64,000 nucleotides of DNA from JANNSX01 sp041397825 (GTDB lineage Bacteria; Pseudomonadota; Alphaproteobacteria; Rhizobiales; Hyphomicrobiaceae): the NCBI GenBank assembly GCA_041397825.1, contig JAWKVX010000002.1, positions 1 through 64,000 of the forward strand, written 5' to 3'. The number at the start of each line of letters is the position of its first letter. The first letter of the stretch is position 1. Both the position numbers and the translations under genes were made by a program. Under the pieces are notes generated by a model. That model made no database searches and was not told the DNA's origin. It saw only the letters and a list, made by a program, of their open reading frames with translations. Of this stretch, positions 59,729 through 64,000 are shown in pieces.

Positions 59729-59972
59729 GGGGACGACCTCGATCGGCCTGCGGAAAAGGTCGAGAAGTGGTGTCCCGTAGATTGGTCGCTGTTGCGCGAC
59801 GTCTGGAAAGGCCGCGACCTGTCATCGCCATGATGTCGGGCCAAGAGAGGCCAACCGGCGACGCGTGCCCGCTTCGGGCCGCAGTGCGGCTGGCGCCGCA
59901 ATCATCCATCGATTAACATTCTCCGCCGGGCTCCAAAGTGGGGCTGTCGGGACCCAGTCAGCGAGCCTCATG
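59729..59972. other. Intergenic region before the truncated methyltransferase
   Basis: About 240 bases. Nothing recognisable. Confidence 0.3.
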
Positions 59973-60413
59973 ATGAGTGAAACTCCACAGCACGAGATTC
60001 CACCTGATCCTTCCGGTGGTCGCCTGCGGACCGTCGAGCCGGAGGTCTGGGATCCCTCGCTCATCGGCGATCAAGGCTGGCGCGATCTGAGAGACGGGAA
60101 GCCACGAAAGCCAAAGTCTACCTATCGGACCTACCTTGACGAGGAGCATCACCGATTTTACGGCCGGCCGTGGGCAGTTGGCCGAACCTACTACGATTTT
60201 CTCGTGGAAATGGGATTGAAGGCCTCCGACCACGTGTTGGACTTTGGCTGTGGGGCAGGGCGGCTGGGGATTTGGCTGATTCAGTATCTTGAAGCAGGGC
60301 ACTATGTTGGCACCGACCATCATTGGTCTGCGATCGAGGCCTTCGCGCGCTATGAAGTCCCGCTTCACGACCTTCCAAACGGTCAGATATATGCTTTCCT
60401 CGCTGGAGCGTGA
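59973..60413 (+). pseudogene. Truncated SAM-dependent methyltransferase
   Basis: A 146-residue frame that begins MSETPQHEIPPDPSGG and reaches only the first part of a class I methyltransferase. HVLDFGCGAGRLGIWLIQYL is motif I (SAM-binding), and GHYVGTDHHWSAIEAFARYE is motif II, with the acidic residue for the ribose. The fold then breaks off: after VPLHDLPNGQIYAFLAGA the frame stops at 60413, about 100 residues short of the family. The sequence after it runs antisense to TPR-like remnants, so the gene is likely a deletion/rearrangement product. ATG 59970 directly upstream is an alternative start. Confidence 0.7.
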
Positions 60414-61232
60414 TAAGATTCGATCGTCATAAATATCATCATAGTAAGTAGCGGACGCGCTTCGTAGTCCCTCTGAAGTTGTCTCGAGAGCTTCCCTGCG
60501 GCATTTTCAGTGCTTGGAGGAAAAGCTGCTTGATTCCGTCGCGCTGAACTCTAGGGCATCAATGGTTCCGGATATGTCGCCTTGCTGTCGAAGGCAATGG
60601 CTTAGCCCAATCCACCATTGCCTTTTTTGGGCATCGCGTCGCAGCGCTTCTCGATACATTTTCCGCCGCAGTTGATGTCGCCAGAACGTCAGGGTAGCCC
60701 GCCCCTATGCGGCGTGAAGTGCTGCGCTGTCAGGACACTGCGTCAGTCCTCTTCGGCAAACCTGAATGCTTCTCTGAATTGACCGGAATCTGTCCACGTT
60801 GACTTTACCGTTACATGGGCGCGAGCCATGAGCTCGATATTGAAGCGCGCAGCTCTACCGTAAGCGTTCGATAGATTTCAATGGCCTATAGGCTTTGATC
60901 GATTGCTGCCTCAACGCATTTTGCAGAAACAGTTGCCTGTCGACAACAGCTTTCAAGTGCGGACCTGTGTGCAGCTCAGGCTGGTTGTCCATCTGGCCAC
61001 TTAAGGTTATGTATTTTGAACGTGCTTTCTCTGCCGAAATGTCAGAGGTTATCAGCAGGATTCGCTTCGGATGATAATATCGATATGTCGCACTTCATCA
61101 GAATACTTACCAGAAATCGAGAATCGTTGTCCGGCATCAGAGGCAGTGATATTCGATGGTTGATCTAACTCCGCTGTTGTCACCCAGAGATTCCGCATGC
61201 AAGTGGCGGTAAAATCCACCATTCAGTTGGAT
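60414..61232 (-). pseudogene. Decayed TPR coding sequence in a gene-poor stretch
   Basis: No intact gene lies here, and GC content falls visibly. On the minus strand one frame (about 60692 to 60510) reads MYREALRRDAQKRQWWIGLS, then HCLRQQGDISGTIDAL, a good TPR motif (W, L, G, A, A spacing). Further up are shorter TPR-like bits in other frames near 60790-60900 (GQFREAFRFAEED; AIEIYRTL), interrupted by stops. With the TPR-like frame at 61233-61577 this looks like one decayed TPR gene on the minus strand. The reading is by eye and the frames are short. Confidence 0.45.
60591..60628 (+). terminator. Terminator-like hairpin in the gene-poor stretch
   Basis: A perfect 10-bp stem AAGGCAATGG / CCATTGCCTT with a 14-base loop ending in TTTTTT. 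It fits a Rho-independent terminator on the plus strand about 180 bases after the truncated methyltransferase. It also lies inside the minus-strand TPR remnant, so chance pairing is possible. Confidence 0.5.
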
Positions 61233-61577
61233 TTATGCGATCGATATCAGTGCACTTCCAAAATGCTGGCGGCATCTGCAAATTGTTTCTGCTGTTTGAG
61301 TGTAGTATCCGTTCCAAGCCTCTTCAGCAGAAGAGGTCGACGCGAAGATTCGAGCGTGTGGCAATGTTCGATATGATGAGATGGCGATTTCTTGTTTATC
61401 TTGGCGAGGATGCCGCCAACGATAGTAGAATTTGCAATCATCGGGCTGGAGGCGCGCTGCTTCCTCGAAAGCTTTCGAGGAATCCTCGTGCCGATCGAGT
61501 GCGCTCCAGGATCTACCAAGAAGTTCATGGGCTTTTGCGGACGAAACCTGAGGGCCTCGAATTGATCCCGTCGGCAA
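61233..61577 (-). pseudogene. TPR-like gene remnant
   Basis: A 114-residue frame reading AHELLGRSWSALDRHEDSSK, then AFEEAARLQPDD, one clear TPR, then FYYRWRHPRQDKQEIA and unordered sequence. It has no proper beginning or end for a TPR protein and is collinear with remnants further downstream on the same strand. I take it as the upstream part of a decayed TPR gene, perhaps once a glycan-modifying TPR protein given the neighbours. Low-GC codon use differs from the rest of the window. Confidence 0.45.
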
Positions 61578-61621
61578 CGAATTGAGTCCGGGATGAAAGG
61601 TCTGCTGCTGCGTGCTCCAGC

Positions 61622-61981
61622 GTGAGGCGAGAGAGCGTGCAGGGTGGAGCCGCGGTCTTCGATTGTCGAATGATTCGCCGCGGGCGGTGCTCGGGGCAGA
61701 TCGATACGTGGTTGCAATGCTCTATGGACCGAGAGCTTTCGATCCTCCAGGCTGGGCATGACAAAAAGTCTGTTCGCGCGATCGGCAACTTGAACAAGAA
61801 GGTCGTCAACTTGGGGCGAAAGCTTCAAATCCCAGAGTCGCCTTTGCCGTTGATCGCCAAACGGCTCGAAGCTTTGGCGAGCGAGAGGGCCGGTGGTCGC
61901 GTGGCGGCAGATTCCATGTCGGGTAAAGTCAGGCGGGTCGCCTCGCGGGTCCTGGGTAGGATTCGCCGGCTGGCGAAATGA
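61622..61981 (+). CDS. Small basic hypothetical protein or gene fragment
   Basis: An open frame of 119 residues, or 85 from ATG 61724 (MDRELSILQAGHDKKSVRAI, GNLNKKVVNLGRKLQIPESP). It ends in a basic helix (SGKVRRVASRVLGRIRRLAK). The second half has coding-like amino-acid composition and may be the tail of a former surface-glycan gene. I recognise no family, and no clear ribosome-binding site precedes either start. Confidence 0.35.
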   Translation: MRRESVQGGAAVFDCRMIRRGRCSGQIDTWLQCSMDRELSILQAGHDKKSVRAIGNLNKKVVNLGRKLQIPESPLPLIAKRLEALASERAGGRVAADSMSGKVRRVASRVLGRIRRLAK

Positions 61982-62195
61982 GGCGCGGCCAGGGTTCCAA
62001 CGCCATGCACGGAGGAAACGGGGTGGCTTGATCGCCCGAATGACGGCCCGTTGTTGGCGCGACCAACTTGGTTTCGCCAAGTTGAGTGCCAACAACGGTT
62101 TTCGGTCGCACCACGTCATCCCACCCCACCGCCGCTTGATGTGCCTCCGGGGTCGAGGGTATGGTCGTGCTGCAGTGCGGAATGGCGAGGCAGGC

Positions 62196-63365
62196 ATGGA
62201 TGGAGGGTCGATGGGCGGCGTGCGGGCCGCTTTGAGCTCGATGAGCCCGGCCTCGGCGCGGAGCACGATCGAGCGGGGGGCCCGGTACCTCAGGACCTAT
62301 TGGTGGCTCTGGCAGCAACAGGCCATTGCCGGGCGCCGGCTGTTCCTGCTCGCCGTTTTCTTCGGTCTGGTTAGCCGGTTCGGTCATCTGATCGTACTCG
62401 TCGTGTCGATGAAGTGCGCGCTATGGCTGCTGCGGCCAAACACGCTTCCTGCCGCCATGACCGGAGTCCTGCCAGGGGGCGCCGACAGCCCATTGGTCGT
62501 GCCCATTCTGTTCTCTATGCCGGCCACGGTGATGTTCGGCGCACTGCTGACGCAACACCTGCACACCCGGTTTGCCGATCGGCACAAGTCAGAGTTCGCT
62601 TTTCAGCTCGCCTTCCGTTCGATCGAGGGACGGTTTGCTGAAGGCATTCCGTCCGCGGAAGCCAAGCGACGCCAGCTCCTGGCGGCCGCCGGTGGACTGG
62701 CCCGCCAGTTCGAGCGCCTGCTTGCCCGACTGGTCAGGGTGGAGGCCAATGTCCTCAGCATCATCATTCAATCCGCTTCGCTCATCATGGCCATGCTGCT
62801 CGGACTGTATCTCGATCCGATCGTCACGGCCGTGATGCTCTCCATGGGACTCATCGCCGCCATTGTTTTCGTCAGCCTGCGACATGGCCATTTTCAGCGC
62901 CTCATGAAGGAGCGGGAGGCGCTGCAGCGCGAGCAGGTCGAAGCGCGAAAGTCGCTTCTCGAGGGGCTCGCGGACCGGCTTTCGGCGCCGCATGATTCGG
63001 ACGCGCTCAAGGAGGTGGCGAGCAGCTATGATCGCGTGGCGCGCGGTCGGAGGATGAAGGAGGTGGGGTTCCGCACCGTATCGAACCTGCTGATTAGTGC
63101 CGGGCAGGCCGTCCTGATCCTCGGCCTGTTGCTTGCGATCTATCTTCGGGGGGCGCCGAAGGATGCCCACGAGATCGCCATGGCGATCGTCCTTCTGTTG
63201 GTCCTGCGGGGCGCTTTGGGGTTGATCCGCGGCATTTCCGTTTCGGCCGTCGCGCTCAGCCGGGACTACGTCATGCTCGTGGAGTTGGCGGAAGGCCGCG
63301 CGGTCTCGGAGACGACGGAGGGGGGCGATGCCGATCTCATGGACCGTGAGGAGCAGGACATCTAG
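62196..63365 (+). CDS. ABC transporter membrane domain protein lacking an ATPase domain
   Basis: A 389-residue membrane protein with six segments arranged as in an ABC type-1 exporter domain: LFLLAVFFGLVSRFGHLIVL, LVVPILFSMPATVMFGALLT, then LSIIIQSASLIMAMLLGLYL with DPIVTAVMLSMGLIAAIVFV, and LLISAGQAVLILGLLLAIYL with AMAIVLLLVLRGALGLIRGI. A ~75-residue cytoplasmic helical stretch joins segments 4 and 5. It ends soon after TM6 (LVELAEGRAVSETTEGG) without Walker A, signature or Walker B. A half-transporter partner may lie outside the window. ATG 62196 follows GAGG; the frame is open to 61893 but that part looks non-coding. It converges on a glycosyltransferase, so export of a surface glycan is a reasonable guess. 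Confidence 0.75.
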   Translation: MDGGSMGGVRAALSSMSPASARSTIERGARYLRTYWWLWQQQAIAGRRLFLLAVFFGLVSRFGHLIVLVVSMKCALWLLRPNTLPAAMTGVLPGGADSPLVVPILFSMPATVMFGALLTQHLHTRFADRHKSEFAFQLAFRSIEGRFAEGIPSAEAKRRQLLAAAGGLARQFERLLARLVRVEANVLSIIIQSASLIMAMLLGLYLDPIVTAVMLSMGLIAAIVFVSLRHGHFQRLMKEREALQREQVEARKSLLEGLADRLSAPHDSDALKEVASSYDRVARGRRMKEVGFRTVSNLLISAGQAVLILGLLLAIYLRGAPKDAHEIAMAIVLLLVLRGALGLIRGISVSAVALSRDYVMLVELAEGRAVSETTEGGDADLMDREEQDI

Positions 63366-63461
63366 TCCGAGCCGGAAGGGCGAGCGCGGCTGCAGCCCGC
63401 TCAAGCCGGTGAGGTGTTCGGTGCGCAAGATCCCGATAGAGCCGACCCTGTGCCGGGGCGA

Positions 63462-64000
63462 TCACTTTGCCAGTCCATCATAGAGCTCGATCAGCCGTCG
63501 CCGCTGAACCTGCCAGCCATAGGTCTCGGCAATGTCCCGGATGGTCTCGGCGGACGGTGCAAACCGGGACCGTTCGGCCAGCACCGCCCGTATCCCTTGC
63601 GCAATCGACCTCGGATCCGTTTCGTCGACGACGATACCGGCCCCCGTTCGTTCGATCATTCGCCTGAGCTCCACGAGGCGCGCCGCAACGACGGGTATGC
63701 CCGCCAACAGGCTTTCCAGGAGCTTGTTGGGAAAGCAGTACCGGTAGCTCAGGCACACGTCCTGGATGAGAATGAGGGAGACGCCGGCAGAGCCGATGAA
63801 CGACGTCACCTCGCCGTGCGGGACCGCATCAACGAGATGGAAGCGCTCGATGACCCCGAGCTCGGCAGCCATGGTCTTGAGCTTTGCCTCGATATCCGGC
63901 TCGCGCGGGCCGACGGCAGCGATATGCACCTCCGGGGCATGGCAGAGGCTCTGAACGCACTGCTCCAGCCCGCGATTGCGCGTGAGGCTGCCGACATAGA
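63462..64000 (-). CDS. Glycosyltransferase (GT4-type), C-terminal part; runs off the window
   Basis: The C-terminal ~179 residues of a group 1 glycosyltransferase; the N-terminal acceptor domain lies beyond base 64000. The visible sequence starts YVGSLTRNRGLEQCVQSLCH, the usual start of the donor-binding domain. VSLILIQDVCLSYRYCFPNK, then LLESLLAGIPVVA, contains the E-x7-E-like nucleotide-sugar motif, and GAGIVVDETDPRSIAQGIRA is typical of GT4. The frame continues past the GTG at 63929, so that is not the start. With the ABC membrane gene it suggests a surface polysaccharide locus to the right. Confidence 0.85.
   Translation of the reverse strand, partial: YVGSLTRNRGLEQCVQSLCHAPEVHIAAVGPREPDIEAKLKTMAAELGVIERFHLVDAVPHGEVTSFIGSAGVSLILIQDVCLSYRYCFPNKLLESLLAGIPVVAARLVELRRMIERTGAGIVVDETDPRSIAQGIRAVLAERSRFAPSAETIRDIAETYGWQVQRRRLIELYDGLAK

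Noticed and set aside
61893..62195. 101-residue N-terminal extension of the ABC membrane protein
   Set aside because: Arg-rich, no ribosome-binding site and no membrane or family features; ATG 62196 has GAGG upstream.

Overview
The window is a high-GC bacterial chromosome segment, most likely from an alphaproteobacterium, probably a member of Hyphomicrobiales/Rhizobiales or a close relative. The main reason is the block TIGR02300 acidic protein / aroA / cmk / rpsA / sppA / ihfB / lapA-domain / trpF-trpB, an order typical of that class. A CpaC/CpaD/TadD/TadG pilus set, TypA, a split Blh-type sulfur-oxidation pair and a TerC protein agree with this. I see no rRNA, tRNA or CRISPR array.

Layout. 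0-7.1 kb: catabolism (FAD monooxygenase, THI5/NMT1-type binding protein, lambda-crystallin-like dehydrogenase, and a fused hydratase/dehydrogenase overlapping a thiolase). 7.5-16.3 kb: one very large type I-secreted RTX adhesin gene, broken by a single-base frameshift inside near-identical tandem modules; a beta-barrel protein follows. 17.7-21.2 kb: UPF0261 protein, DAO-type oxidase and CitE-like lyase. 21.3-22.5 kb: a second RTX protein. 22.5-30.8 kb: the conserved housekeeping block, in which trpF and trpB are one uninterrupted reading frame and no trpA follows. 30.9-34.9 kb: L,D-transpeptidase, then a TetR-led three-gene unit with a perfect operator over its promoter, then a GFA protein. 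35-37.3 kb: polar amino-acid ABC transporter without its ATPase. 37.5-42.1 kb: exonuclease-family enzyme, CelD/FemAB-like acyltransferase, cupin-like protein, dapF and a small exported protein. 42.1-52 kb: typA, two tandem C-terminal J-domain paralogues, an orphan conserved protein, terC, argG, small unknown proteins and an ATP-grasp protein. 52.5-57.5 kb: outer-membrane part of a Tad pilus locus. 57.6-59.7 kb: rpe, then a sulfur dioxygenase and a DUF442 phosphatase-like protein. 60-62 kb: a lower-GC, gene-poor stretch with a truncated methyltransferase and decayed TPR coding sequence. 62.2-64 kb: an ABC membrane domain without ATPase and a glycosyltransferase cut by the window edge, probably the start of a surface-glycan cluster.

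Several genes concern the cell surface: two RTX proteins, a beta-barrel protein, an L,D-transpeptidase, Tad components and the glycan genes at the right end. The best candidates for new biology are the TrpF-TrpB fusion, the frameshifted mosaic adhesin, the paired J-domain proteins with an unfamiliar N-terminal domain, and the ATPase-less ABC membrane protein. Names rest on motif recognition by eye; no database search or structure prediction was run.
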